In this document: one piece after another, positions 8,590 through 21,327 of the stretch | How the letters are laid out: every line of letters starts with the position of its first letter | Position numbering within the stretch: position 1 is the first letter of the stretch | Assembly (NCBI GenBank): GCA_021464415.1 | Contig: JAKCWG010000810.1 | Location: 62,001 to 126,000, forward strand | From: Lonicera japonica | Taxonomy: Eukaryota > Streptophyta > Magnoliopsida > Dipsacales > Caprifoliaceae | Reading direction: 5' to 3' | Length of the DNA stretch: 64,000 nt | Made by a program: the position numbers and the translations under genes | Notes under the pieces: generated by a model | Database searches by the model: none | Told to the model about the DNA's origin: nothing | Seen by the model: only the letters and a program-made list of their open reading frames with translations

Positions 8590-11500
8590 ATGGACCCTGC
8601 ACAGCCAGATAGACTGGAGGGTGACCAGGAGGAGGTCACCTTTACCGATGCCCAGGGGGTTCTCCGGTGTAGCCCTCATCATGACGACTGGGCGGACCTC
8701 GACTGGTATGGCGAGGATGGGGTGGACCGCGGTCGGGCTGTGGTCCACCGAGACGTTACCCGGGCTGCTACAGTCCCGGATGTTCCGTGGCTCTTGATGG
8801 AGCCTGTTTCTCATGAGATCCGTCGACGGTCTCTGGTATGTTTTTCTGAAATTCTTTCTTTTGTTCGATTATTCGTTCTATTATTTATGTAGTTTCTTGC
8901 ATGTATTTTGAACAATGTTAGTATCCATGTCTGCTTAGAAATAACGTCAGATTTAGTGAACACATACTTTTACTTGTGATACCCCTTTAGGTTTGGAAAG
9001 TTACATAATTTACCCTTATAACCCTATAACTCTCATAATTACACCAAAGTACCCTCAGGTTTTAGAAAATTACATCATTTACCTCTATAGCCCTATAACT
9101 CTCATAATTACACCAAAGTACCCTCAGGTTTTGGAAAATTACATATTTTACCCTTATAGCCCTATAACTCTCATAATTACACCAAAATACCCTCAGGTTT
9201 TGGAAAATTACATAATTTACTCCTATAGCCTTATAACTCTCATAATTACACCAAATTACCCTCAGGTTTTGGAAAATTACATAATTTACCCCTATAGCTC
9301 TATAACTCTCATAATTACACCAAAGTACCATCAGGTTTTTTATATTTATATTTTCATTTTATCCATAGTGTGTCGGCCGAGGTTGGGGTTCTCCCAACAC
9401 TATTTCCTTAGAGTGGCGACAGGCACCGGCCCCTGTTCAAGAGTTACTCCTTGCGACTCCATTTGGTCCTCTTTTCGACGCCCTCCCGGAGCGGGTATCT
9501 AGGGGCTCTGGCCTATCACTGGTGGGACACCACTCATACCTTCCATTGGAGCTAGGGGGAGATGACGTTGACCCCCCTCGACTTATTTGCTTTGACCAGG
9601 ATTCCTTCAGGGGGGTCCCCATACAGATCGATGTTCCCTTGCGTCTGACGGCAGAGGACATTGTTGGTGCACTTGGATTGTTCCCGAAGCGACGAAGTTC
9701 TGGTGATACGATTCCCCGGGCGGTTTTGGTTACGCGGCTAGCCACAGAGAGAGCCCGGTTAGTTGCTTCAGGGGTGCCGATGACTCGTCAGGAGGCACGT
9801 CAGTATGCCCATGTCCTTCTCTTATTAACGCTCCATGATTTGTTCGAGGCCCGTGGGGGGGACACAGCCCATCTCTAGTGGTTGCCCTATCTTCGGGACT
9901 TCAGCATCATGTTTGACTACGACTGGGGGGACTTTATTCTGGCCATTTTATACGATGCTATGGACCAGGTTTCTTGTCATTTAGCCCTGAATCTCAAGGG
10001 CTTCTCATTGCTGTGGGAGATACATACTTTTGTTTCTTCATCTTTGTTTCAGTCCTTTACATATTATCTGTTGATTGTTGCTGATGTTCTTTATGTCTCC
10101 TCTTCAGAGTTGGTTCGTGGCTTATACCCATCTGGGTCGCGCCCAGGTGGATCTCCTCGTTGAGAACGAGGATCAGTTTCCCTTTCTTCGCCGATTCATC
10201 GCGGGGAACTACAGGGCTCCCTATGTATACCGAACTCGGGAGACCGGAGTTGTTGCTGTCCATGACCTGCTGGAGGAGCAAGTAAATATCTTAGTATTCT
10301 CTTTTTTTAATAAATAGTAAAATAGAATATAAATAACTTAAATAAAATTTTGTTCTCTTTCAGATTGAGTGGGCCCCCTGGGGTGATCTGGGTCTCCACT
10401 TCAAATATGGCCGTGCTCTGACCGCCTCGAGCACCAGGCGGCTTATCAAGGATGAGTACGGCCTTCACTTTTACTTGGGCGAGAGAGTTATTCGCTAGCA
10501 CACACCGGCTCAGTGGCCCCAAGTTCCTTTATTTCCACTGGTTTTGATGAGGCAGACGGGCCAGATTGACCCGGTGACAGTGCAGACCTTGGTTGACGTG
10601 CTCAGCTTTTCAGACATTTACCGAGGAGGGAGACTACACTGCCTTCGCTGCCCGTTATTTGATGAGGGAGCCGAAGGGGACTCGGGGAGGGGTCTTCTAC
10701 GAGAGGTACTGGGCGTTGGGAGGCGATCCCAATTATATACGAGAACAGACTCATTTGTCCAGGACGGTTCCCGGTCAGCTGCCACCTGTCCCCGATCAGA
10801 GGGACAACATTTTGGATTTTGACGACGATGACCCCGAGGGAGAAAGGGGTATTCCTGCTGCTGCCGAGGGCGGAGATGATAGACCTGAGGGAGGCGAGGG
10901 AGGCGAGGGAGGTGGGGCATCGGTAGTTCCAGAGCAGCCGCTTCAGTCGACGCCCATGGAGGAGCAGCATGCTGAGGGTTTTGAGTTTTTCACCGGTCCA
11001 TCAGTATCACCTGGGGTAGTTTTTGATGTTGCGGAGGCTGCTGAGAGAGAGGGAGCAGCTTTTTCTGAGCGATCCTGGGAGCCTGCAGACCTTGGGATCG
11101 ACTATGAGCAGTTTGGGCCGACCCCTCTTGCTACTGCAACCACTCCTTCTATCGACTATTATGGGCCCTCCGGGCCGTTCTCCTGGTCTTGGTGGCTCGT
11201 CTTCTCGCCCTCTTTTATTCCCGATCCGCGAGGAGGGTGGGTCTACTTCCGCTGCTATACCGGCGGGTTCGTCCATTCATCCGGTAGATTTGTCGCCACT
11301 TCCTCGGGACATCTTTTATGTCGATGCCGATCTACGTCAATATACGGTGCCCGAATATCCTTTTCCTGAGGATATGTTTGACTACTTGGGTGGTCGCCCT
11401 GATGATGATGTATATGCTTTATCTTCCCTTAATATCCATTTATATCCGTGTTTATTTATTTTAACTGTGTTGATTCCCTTTTCTTTTCTTTTTCAGCGGG

Positions 11501-11862
11501 TGAGCGTGTGTGTAGCGGATCTGAGAGCTTGGCATTCCCAGTATCTCTACAGCTGGAACCTGCTCCAGTACGTTGGTCGAGACCCCACTATATACATGCG
11601 TGACTATTAGAGGGTGATCGATGTTTCCCTACGGGCGGACGACCTGTCCTCCTCTCGCGCCCGGTCAGAGTCTCGGAGGAGCAGTAGTCGGACCTCCAGG
11701 CGATCTCGGTCTTCGATGATCTGCCTTACAGCTCCGGTTCAGCAGACAGGGCCTTCTCAGGCAGCAGTTCCTCCTCCTTCAAATGTCCCAGCGGTCGATC
11801 CTACTCCGGAGAAGGGTTCGGGTGATAGTGGGAGCGTGTCGAAGTGCGCTCAGATAGATTAG
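8590..11862 (+). pseudogene. Antisense five-exon plant-mobile-domain-like gene, copy 1 (broken)
   Basis: Five exons fit 8590-8835, 9369-10019, 10108-10281, 10364-11409 and 11497-11862, with all junctions in phase 0. The pattern agrees with the intact copy at 61778-64000. Exon 2 (RLATERARLVASGVPMTRQE, YLRDFSIMFDYDWGDFILA) and exons 3-4 (WAPWGDLG, YLGERVI) resemble the aminotransferase-like plant mobile domain. Exon 4 then becomes acidic and Pro/Gly-rich. Exon 5 has an RS-rich run (SRARSESRRSSSRTSRRSRS). Lesions: TAG at 9876, donor GT changed to AT at 10020, TAG at 10496, a 1-bp insertion near 10610, a deletion near 11150 and TAG at 11608. It lies opposite in strand to gag-pol and downstream of it. 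The domain name is a motif-based judgement and function is unknown. Confidence 0.68.
8993..9340. repeat. 69-bp tandem repeat inside intron 1
   Basis: Five units of 69 bp, each with ATAACTCTCATAATTACACC and ACCCTCAGGTTTTGGAAAAT. They lie wholly within the first intron of the PMD-like gene (8836-9368). Units are nearly identical. A reading frame of 23-residue repeats crosses it only because 69 is divisible by three. Confidence 0.85.
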
Positions 11863-12190
11863 CTTTTCTTTTCTGCATTTAGTTAGTTCAGATAGATATG
11901 TATTTATTTTTTAGACAACTAGACAGAGATTTTTAGTTTTGAAAAACTGTTCTTTTATTGAATTTATGAAAAATCTTTATTTGTGTTTAGTGATGCATAT
12001 TTATTCCTTATCTATGAAAGATATATTCATATGGATCAGTGATTTAGGTGCCATACGTTGTAGTGCGTTTGTACTTAGGGTTCCTGCAAAAAAACAAAGT
12101 GAGAATAAGAATGCATTCAGAAGTGATTCTTTTGGCAAAAATGACTTGTATATGTGAGAAAGGCAAAAATAGGGATACAGGAAAGAGGTT
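11863..12190. other. Spacer between the two antisense genes (copy 1)
   Basis: AT-rich, no gene seen. It holds the 3' end of the PMD-like gene and the upstream flank of the DUF7745-like gene's promoter. The matching interval in copy 3 is about 61464-61777. Confidence 0.5.
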
Positions 12191-12268
12191 TGTCGCGCAA
12201 CAATCCCTCCTGGATAGGGGTTTGTCGCGCGACAAACAGGTACAGGACCATCTTTTTTGCTATAAATA
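12191..12268 (+). promoter_or_regulatory. Promoter of the antisense DUF7745-like gene (copy 1)
   Basis: Sites TGTCGCGCAACA (12191-12202) and exact TGTCGCGCGACA (12223-12234) start 32 bp apart, three helical turns. A TATAAATA box follows at 12261-12268, and the ATG is at 12307. Copy 3 keeps the same layout with three sites at 32-bp spacing. Confidence 0.78.
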
Positions 12269-12306
12269 CACCCCTCTGCCTTCCTTCATCCCCACACCTT
12301 CTTAAA

Positions 12307-13562
12307 ATGTCTTCTTATCGTACAAATTCTGACTTTTCTTATGTTGAAACCCGAGATGCTCTGATATCTTCTGAGAATGGCTTGAACTTTGGTACATTCA
12401 GTCCTTTGGCAAGCTGGTGCCATCGTCTTGTAGATTTTTCCTTTTTGTTAGGCGCTTTGTATTTCTAGAGCCCTGCGGATCATCTTTTCTGTTTCGGGCT
12501 AGATGAGCTCTGCTCGACTTATGAGGAGTTTTCCTGGCTGTTGCGTTCTGATGTTCGTTTCCCGATGGCTGTTCCTATAGAAGAGATCAGTCCTCGAGAT
12601 ATGCTGATTGCTCTGTTAGCCATTCCCCAAGTGGCTTGTGATGGTTTTATTATCGACGGGCTTCTTGATCTTCACAAGATGGTAAGGTTTTCTAATTGTT
12701 ATGAGGATAGAGCTTCTTATAGCGTGGAGCGTACTGCGGCGGCCTTGATCTGTCTTATTTCTTATATGCTATTGGTGATAGGCTCTTCCCGTGTCAATCC
12801 GACTATTCTGAGTTTGATTTATCATGCTAGGAATGGGGAGTCCATAGTGCCTATCGTTCTTGCAGAGACTCTGAACGGCCTAAACGATCTCCAAAGGGGA
12901 GCCTCACCGTTCTTCAAGGGAAGCCCTCGTTTACTATACATGTGGCTGTTGGAGCGTTTTCAATCGGTGGGTTTCAACGGGGTTCGGTTAGACAACCCGA
13001 CGTACTTCTTTTGTCGTCCCCTCTTTGGTGCTTTGACCATGTCTTCCTCTGATTGGACAGTGTGGTTTGTGGAAAATTTTTGGGCTATTCAGTGAACATT
13101 CCTTGGTGGAAGCTAAAGGCGATGGTGCTTAGTACCGAAGGGCAGAATTACGTTCGGCTCCGTGGGCTTTGGTTCACCTCATTTTATCTCCCAGGACGTC
13201 TTCTTCGACAGTTCAACGTTCCTCAAGACATTCTCCTCGGCCTGAACAACTTCTCTTCAGAGTCAAAGTTTGTGACCCCGCATGTTTCTTTATCAATGGA
13301 GAGGATGTGGCGTGCTCGACTGACTCGTCAGTTCAACTATGCCCGTTTTGGTATTACTCGGCCTCTTCGGGTTGACATCATCTGTTCTCATTGGGGGTCT
13401 CTAGAAGGGGAGATGATTGATGATCCCTTTCAAATAGAGTGGTTCCGGTTCATAGATTCTGATCCTACAGAGGAAAGCATTGTCTTTGCGTACCAGATCC
13501 TGGATGAGGCTCGAATTGACTTTGCCACTGAGGACCCTGTTTGGCCGACCCCTAGGGATTAG
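12307..13562 (+). pseudogene. Antisense DUF7745-like gene, copy 1 (broken)
   Basis: Single-exon gene colinear with the intact 418-codon copy at 60059-61315. The ATG at 12307 is chosen because it lies 46 bp after the TATA box and matches that copy. The N-terminal part has FGLDELCSTYEEFSWLL, resembling the plant DUF7745 family; the C-terminal part has SMERMWRARLTRQFNYARFG. Lesions: TGG to TAG at 12466-12468, and a 1-bp deletion near 13091 that creates a stop at 13093-13095 and shifts the frame. It runs tail to tail with pol, whose stop is 220 bp away at 13782. Molecular function is unknown. Confidence 0.72.
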
Positions 13563-13781
13563 GCTTTTTCTGTATGCTGTATCTCCTTTGTAACTTTCGG
13601 TATTCTGAACCATTTTAAAAATAAATGAGGGACTGCTTTATGAGAAATAAATTTCTTTACAATATTTAAACCGGGCCTGAAGTCACTTCTTAAGTTGCCT
13701 ACGTTCCCCTTTTGATTTTTCAAAAACACAAGTTTGAGTTGGGGCTCAGGTTTACGTAGTTCTTATCTATACATGTTACAT

Positions 13782-16700
13782 CTATTGGTAGTACTTCTTC
13801 AATCGATCCATGTTGACTGGTGAATGCAGTAATTGTCCATCCAAGTCTATAAATATGGCGGCACCCCCTGTATCGATCTCTTTAACGATGTATGGCCCTG
13901 TCCACTTCTGCCGAAACTTTCCCCTTGGGTCCCTGGCTGGCTCTCGAATTTCTTTCAACACGATGTCGTTCTCATTGATATCCCGAGTCTTTACTTTCTG
14001 GTTAAATGTTCGAGCAATTCTCTTTTGATACCCTTAGTGGTGGTACGCTGCTCTCAATCTCTTCTCATCTAGCAAGGCCAGCTCGTTATAACGTGCCTAG
14101 ACCCATTCCAGGTCATTAACTTGATTCTCTAGCATTACTCTGAGGGAGGGGACTTCTAATTCAACAGGGAGGACTGCTTTCATCCCGTATGTGAGGGAAA
14201 ACGGGGTTGCCCCGGTGGAGACCCTCTCGATGGTGCGGTATCCCCACAATGCATATGGTAATTTTTTCGGCCAGTCTCGACAGGTGTCGGTCATCTTGCT
14301 TAGGATATTCTTCAGATTCTTGTTGGCGACCTCAACTGCCCCATTGGTTTGTGGTCTGTATGGTGAAGATTTATGTCGGGTAATACCGTATTCTTCTATG
14401 ACTATATTAGCCTCTCCTTCGAAGTGGGTGCCGTTGTTTGAGATGGTCTCGTGTGGGACCCCATACCGACAGATGATGTTCCGTTTGATGAATTAGGCAA
14501 CTTTCCTAGCGTCAAGGGTTTGAAAATACTCGGCCTCTACCCATTTGGTGAAGTAGTCAATGGCTACTATATGAATTCATGGCCGTTGCTGGCTTTGGAC
14601 GAGATCTTCCCAATGATGTCGATTCCCCAGGTCGCGAAAGGCCAGGGAGCAGTCATGTTGTACAATTCTTTCAGAGGAAGTTTCTGAGATTTAGCATAGA
14701 TTTGGCACTTATGACAACGGTGTACATGGTTAATGCAGTCGTTCTGCAGGGTAGACCAATAATAACCTTGTTTGATGATTTTGCGGGCAAGGGTATGACC
14801 GCTCATATGAGGTCCACAATCGCCCCCATGTATCTGATCCATCATTTTAACCGATTCTTCTTCAGTGAGACATTGGAGATGGGTCCCATCGTAGTTCCTT
14901 TTATACAACCTTCTGGCACAAAGTATGAACCTTGATGATAATCTCCTGAGTGTGACCCGCGTTTTCTTGTCTGTTTGCTTGGGATATTGGTGATTTTTCA
15001 ACAGGTTCCAAATGTCATAAAACCAAGTGGTTGAGTCCCCATTTTTTTCACTCTCTAACTCAAGGGCCATGCTGTGTGCTGGTCCTGATCTTCTTTGTAC
15101 GGTAAGAGTTATTTCTTCCATCCCCTCCGGGATATCGATCATAGATGCCAGGGTTGCTAGTGCGTCAACAAAATTGTTTTGTGACCTGGGGACATAGTAG
15201 AACTCTGAATGCTCAAATCTTTCTGCGACATCTTCCAGTCGGGCAAGGTAAGGGACTAACTTTTCATCTCTAATCTTCCATTCTTTCAGAACTTGGTGGA
15301 CCACTACTGCTAAATCTCCGTACACTTGTATTCTCTTTATACCTCTTTAGAGCACGATCTCTAACCCGATTATACAGGTTTCATACTCGGCCATGTTGTT
15401 GGTGCAGAAGAAGTCCAGACGATATGATACTGGGGAGTGAGTTTGGTCCGGGAAGACTAACAGGATGCCTATCCCGTTCCCGTTTCGGTTGGTGGCCCCG
15501 TCAAAGTATAATTTTTAGTCTTCATCGATCTCGACATTCATGATAGTTTCGTCTGGGAATTCGGCTTCTTCTAGCATGTCCCCTAATATTGGATTGTGGG
15601 CCAGGTAATAAGCTATGATCTTGCCTTTGATTGCCTTCTGGGTCATGTAGGTGATGTCGAATTCGGAGAGTAAGAATAATCATTTTGCCATACGGTTCGA
15701 GAGAGCCGATTTTTTGAAGAGGTACTTTAACGGATTAATTCGTGATGCCATGATGACCGGAAAAGTCAGCATGTAATGCCGTAATTTCTGTGTTATCCAG
15801 ACGAGAGCGGTGCATGATTTCTCCAATGGTGTGTAGTTTATCTCAAATGGGGATAATTTCTTGCTGATGTAGTAGATAGCCTGTTCTTTTCGTGTATCGG
15901 TCAGATATTGGGCTAGCATGGCCCCTACAGCCGAATCGATGACGGTTAGGTACAGAATTAGTGGCAGCCCGGTCTGTGGTGGGGCTAATATTGGGGGTTT
16001 GGAGAGGTAGTCTTTTATTCTATCAAAAGCTTCCTGGCACTGATCGTCCCATTCTCCTGGTGAAGACTTTCTCATGAGTTTGAAGATGGGTTCGCAAGTC
16101 TGAGTAAGCTGAGAGATGAACCTGCTGATGTACTGCAAATTACCCAAAAATCCCCAGAGTTTTACTTTGGTTACCCCGAACACACATTTTTGCGGATTGA
16201 GTCTCATCTGGTACTGGCGGAGGCAGTCAAAAAAGGCTCGCAAGGCTGGTACATGGCCTTCCCTCTCCTTTGACTTGATTATCATGTCGTCCACATATAC
16301 TTCTACTTCTTTGTGAATCATGTCGTGGAAGATAGCTGTGGCTGCCCTCTGATATGTTACCCCGGCATTCTTCCGCCCAAATGGCATAACGGTGTAACAA
16401 TATGTTCCCCATGGTGTGATAAATACTATTTTCTCCTGGTGATCCGGGTGCATCTTGATCTGATTATACCCGGCAAAATCATCTACGAATGACTTCAGGG
16501 CATGATTGGTGGTATTATCCACTATCAAATCAATGTTGGGCAATAGGAAATTGTCTTTTGGGCAGGCTTTATTGAGATCTCGGTAATCTACACACATGCG
16601 GACTTTCCCATTTGCTTTTGGGACGGGTACAATGTTGGCTAACCATGAAGGGTACTTGATCACCCGCAAGAACCCCACACTCAGTTTTTTCATCACTTCT

Positions 16701-19700
16701 TCTTTTACTTTCAGGGACCATTCTGGCGCGAGCTTCCTTAATTTCTATTTGACGAGTCTAAACTCCGGCTTGGTGTGTATCTCGTGCATGACTATCTGGC
16801 TATTCAAACCCGGCATATCTGCATAGGACTAGGCAAAGATATATACGTACTCATTCAGAGTTTGTGTGAATTCTTTTCTTTCTGTCTCGCTTAGACTTGC
16901 CCCAATACGAACTTCTTTCCTTTCCTCTTCCGTCCCGAGGTTAATCACAAGAGTGTCTCCCTCCTCATTCTGCATGCGTTGTTCCTCCCGTTCAAGGTAT
17001 TCATTTAATCTTTCTAATTCCATATAAGCAATTACAGAATCAAAATTAATAGGATACCGCAAAATAGAGTCCTCTTTATTAATGACAGTGCTTACAGGTA
17101 CAAGTTTGAAAAGTAAATCTTGGAGAGACTCCTCCTTAGCCCTACCCTCGCTCTTATCTCTTACCCTTACAATTTCACTCTTTCCCCCCTTTTTCTGGTA
17201 ATCTGGATCAGCGTGTATTAAGTGTACAGGGTCATCGCTCGGCTCATCATCCCTTAGAGCCATGACGTCGAAGAGATCTCCAATTAGTTCTTTCTCTTCA
17301 TCTTCCTTGTCTTTATTTTCTTCCCTCGGCCCGATCGTTAACTTGGTAGAGAAGCTGTGTATAGCGTTTTCCTTGACATAAAGGTCCTCCTCATAGAAGA
17401 TTTCCCATCCTGGAAGGTTCTCTCCGTCGCTGGTTCTCCAAGGCTCCTGAAAACCGCAAAAGGGGAACTCCTCTCCTTCTTTGACAAAAAATCCATTAAG
17501 AGAGCTAAAACTCGGATACTGATGTCCTTGACCCCTTTTCTCTTGGTTGTCTTCTTCAGTGTGTTGGTACCCCAACCCTTCTCTTTCACGCCTCGTCACT
17601 GGTTCTAAGGCCTGCAATAATCCTGGCTGCCCCATTCCCAGACTGGTTCTAGGTAAGTATTTCATCATTTTTAGCATATTTGTGATCTTGGTGCTGAGAC
17701 CGGGGATATTATCAGGGGGAAGATACTCGATTCTCTGGGTGTTGAGGGCTTGCACTTGAGGCTCGTAAGAAAAGCCTCCCAGTTGTATGCTTTGACTTCC
17801 GATGCCCAAGATAGGTAATTCTAAATCTGCCAAGGTCCTTTCAGGATCTCCTTGGATGGTGATTATCTTCCCTTCGAACAGTATCTTGATCTTCTGGTGT
17901 AAGGAGGAGGGGAGTGCTCCTATGTCATGTAGCCATACTCTTCCCAATAGGAGGTTGAAACTGGAAGGGATGTCTATGATTTGAAAGTCGGCTGGGAAGT
18001 TTCCGGGACTGAACATGAGATCGAGCTTTAGAGAACCCAGAACGGCTCTCCTAATGTTGTCATAGGCCCTGACGGTTACAACTGATGGAGAAAGCTCTGA
18101 ATCTAAGGTACCCAGACATCTGGCGGTCTTCAAAGAGCATACATTTATGGTTGACCCATTGTCAATGAGGACTTGCGGCATAATTTTTTCTCGAGTTCGG
18201 ACAGTAATATGGAGGACCAGACTGTGTTTCTTGCCTAGTGGAGATAAGTCTTCATTTGAAAATGACAGACTTCTTTGGACTGTAAGTGACCCAATCATGT
18301 TTGGCAGTTGTTTTGGCGTGAAATCTGGTGATATGACGGCCTCATCTAGGAGTTTGATGAAGGCGGTCCTATGAGGTTTGGAGGCAACCAGGAGACCCTG
18401 AATGGTGATGTGTGCCTGGGTTTTCTTCAACTGTTCCAATACTCAATCCCTTCCTATTTCCTTGGGAGGAGGTGTTTTCTCGGCATCCATTGGTGGTGGC
18501 TGATATACCCTTCCTGAACGGGTAATTTGCTGTATCCAAAGGGATGCTGGGTCTGATTCCTCTGAGGCTTCTGACGATTCTGGTTCCACCGACCAACTGA
18601 AAGTTTTAGGGGAGGTCTCTGTCATACATATTATCTCCTTGGGAAAGCCTTGGTGCTTCCATGGTTGTTTTTCTTGTCCTGGGTCCATCCTATCCAAGAT
18701 TTTTTGGGATTGGTTTTGATCGCAAGTGGTTGTGAGATTCCTTGATTGGCCTTTCCTAAACCCTGCCCGGGTAGGAAATTTATTTTAGCCATCCATTGGT
18801 CAATTATCGAATTACGGCCTGGTGCAACTTGAGCCCTTTCTGGCGGTACAGCGGGTGACTTGCAGGCTAGGTCGTCTCGAATGAGTTCTACGGGATCAAA
18901 CCCTTCTTCATCGGTGGTCAAGGTGTTAATTTCTGTAGGTGGAGCATGGTTGGGAAGGGGGTTATTAGTAACATTGGGCCCGTCGGGTGTGGGAATGGTA
19001 CCATCCTCGATTAGGTCTTGTATACGATGGTAGAGAGCCAAACAGCGTTCTGTGTCATGGCCCGCGGCTTGATGGTATGCACAATTCTCATTCATCCTCC
19101 AAGTGATGGGAATAGGGTTTGGTGGGGGGCGTGCGTTGAGCGGAGTGATTAGTCCGGCCTTTCGGAGTAGTTCTAGGCTTTTGACCAAGGTAGTGGGAAG
19201 GGTGCATAAGTTCTTCCTTTTCTTGATCTTGGTGCTCGAAGAGTCTCCTTGTGTGGGCCAACTCATCAGAGGTGCTTGTTGTGGCTGTTGAAATGGGTTT
19301 TGTTGATATGGGTATGAGCTTAGTTGGTTCACGGCTGGAGTGGCCGTCTTTCTCCCAGTGTATGAGGCTTTCTTGGTATCGGTTTTTGCTTTCTTGGCCA
19401 GTTCTTCCTCTACTTATGACCCTATGCTTAACAGGGCTCTGAAGTGTAGGAATATATGCTTTCCTATACAACTCAACACGGCTGGAGTGAAATTCTTCTG
19501 TATGATCTCCAGTTGTTCTTCTTCATCGGGCCGTTTGGACATTTGGGAGGCCATTTCTCTCCAGCGGGTGACAAAGTCGCTGAAGCTTTCCTTCTCGCCT
19601 TACTTGGCCATTTCCAGGTGTTTACAGGTAATTTTTAAATCCTCGTTGGACCCGTATTTGGTCATGAACTCCTTGACAATATTTCCCCAAGTCTTTGTGT

Positions 19701-20575
19701 GGTGTTTCTCCAAATCGAAAAACCATCTCAGGGCGGCCCCCGTGAGAGTCATGTTAAAAGCTTGAGCCAACTCCGGCTCTCCACAACCGGACACTTGCAT
19801 GGATCTGATGTAGGATTGAAGATGGGTTTTAGGGGGTGTGTTCCCCGTGAATTTAGTGATGGAAGGGAGCTTGAACCCCTGGGCTAATCTTGCTTCTGGG
19901 TAGAGGGAGAAGGCATTCATATCTGTAATTTCGTCTACTCCTTTTATTAGAGAAATCCCCCTTTGCAGAACCTTCATCTGCTCTTTTAGTTTCTTCATTT
20001 CTTCACTCTCTCTTGACACCTCGTCAGGCTGTTCCCGAGCTATAACCGATTCTGCATACACTACCCCGAAGTCGGTTGATATCTGGGTACTCGTTAAGAG
20101 GGGCTACTGGGGTCGGGGGTGGAGTAGGCCTTGTGGGAACTTGTGGCCATAGTTGGAACTGAGGCTCAAAACCTTGTTGGGGTTGGGGCCAGACGATGGG
20201 TGGCTCTTGTTGCTGATAAGTGGAGACTGAATTCGGGGCCCATTGATTCTAATTGTTGGGATCGATCTGAACGGGACCGGCTATGATGGGGCCCGTTTGA
20301 GGCGGATTGTTTCCTTGGACTGGAGGAAGTACTTGTGATGACTGCCCTTGATTCTGATCTCGATTCGGTGGTAGCCGTTCAAACCCCGGTGGTGCAGTTC
20401 GTTCGGCTGACAACTCTTCTACTCGAACTCGAGTACTCTGTTGCTCGGTTGTGAGGCTTGCTAGATTCTTGCTGACGGTCATAAGTAGACGATGCATCTT
20501 GGCTAAGGTTGGCTGGACTGCTGATGCCTCGGCTAGGCTTTGATCCATTTCTTGATTCTCGCGTCCGTCAGTCAT
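13782..20575 (-). pseudogene. Family C copy 1 gag-pro-pol (decayed)
   Basis: Minus-strand polyprotein gene from ATG at 20575 to TAG at 13782, colinear with copies 2 and 3. Recognisable in order: capsid-type gag (about 20060-19600), variant zinc knuckle CAYHQAAGHDTERC (about 19080-19040), G-patch-like LPGQGLGKANQGI (about 18770), protease with LIDNGSTINV (about 18170-18140), RT with VYVDDMI (about 16300), two RNase H domains, and integrase remnants down to 13800. Protease and RT leader are joined in one frame here (18439-16829), which shows that the break in copy 3 is a lesion and not the family's design. Multiple stops and frameshifts (for example near 20060, 19400, 16826 and 15340) make it non-functional. 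Confidence 0.88.
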
Positions 20576-21308
20576 TACGAATGTGCTTGGTCTCACTAAT
20601 CTTCAGGTATGATCTCGACCGGCCCAACCTTCCAGACTGTCGTTGTTCACGGATGTAGACGAAACCACGTGGCGAAGATGAAGGCAGATTATGATGCGAC
20701 TCAATTTTTTCTAAAAGAACCACTAAAAATTGTCGAAAAAAGACTTGGATTTCAAAAAGGTGTTGTAAAGTAAGCCGTAAGGTGGTACATCCCCTACGGT
20801 TGTTTGACAAGTGTTTTAGCTGACTCAATCTTATATGCAGTGCAGGTGTACGAACGGTTAGGCTTCAGGCTCCCTCCTATTTGGCAAGACCTTGCGATAT
20901 ACCCCAGGGGCGGGTACGTGCAAGAGCCTTTTGATATATTTCCCGGATACGTGAGTGTTCTCGTCACTCGATATACCTCGGGGGCGTACTTGGCCAAGGA
21001 GAGTGGAAGTAAATGCTTTCGGTTTATGTTGGCCCAAGCAAGCCAACTCCCTACTCACTTGTAATACTTTCGAGGGTTTGGGATAAATTCACACTCGTAG
21101 AACCAATGCATGATTTGTAAAAGTGCGTGCAAAGTTCGAAAGGATGGTTTCACAAATATCATTATCTTTATTACGTATTTTTGAAAACTTTTATTTTTAG
21201 AAAAAGGTTTCTTCTCAATCAATTAACATAAGTAGGGAAAGCAGTAAAAAGCAAGTATTCAATAAATAAACAAAAAAAGTCCACAAATAAGAGTCTAGTT
21301 TTCTACTG
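20576..21308 (-). other. Leader of family C copy 1
   Basis: About 730 bp between PBS and gag, matching the leaders of copies 2 and 3. It holds a short frame without ATG (21058-20858) whose sequence (SRELACLGQHKPKAFTSTLL...) is nearly the same in all three copies. The frame begins exactly at a GTGAGT splice-donor-like site. The acceptor-like CTACAG seen in the other copies is changed to CTACAT here. Confidence 0.6.
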
Positions 21309-21326
21309 TCCCCAGCAGAGTCGCCA
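21309..21326 (-). other. Primer binding site, family C copy 1
   Basis: On the minus strand TGGCGACTCTGCTGGGGA follows the LTR end after one base. The same site occurs in copies 2 and 3. It resembles Ogre/Tat primer sites recalled as matching tRNA-Arg, but the tRNA was not checked. Confidence 0.85.
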
Positions 21327-21327
21327 C

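Noticed and set aside
8993..9502. Repeat protein of 23-residue units
   Set aside because: It lies in intron 1 of the antisense gene and is translated minisatellite DNA; the intron has matching splice signals.
10020..10021. AT-AC (U12-type) intron at the exon 2 end of the copy 1 PMD-like gene
   Set aside because: Copy 3 has a normal GT donor at the same point and the acceptor is a normal AG; a point mutation is simpler.
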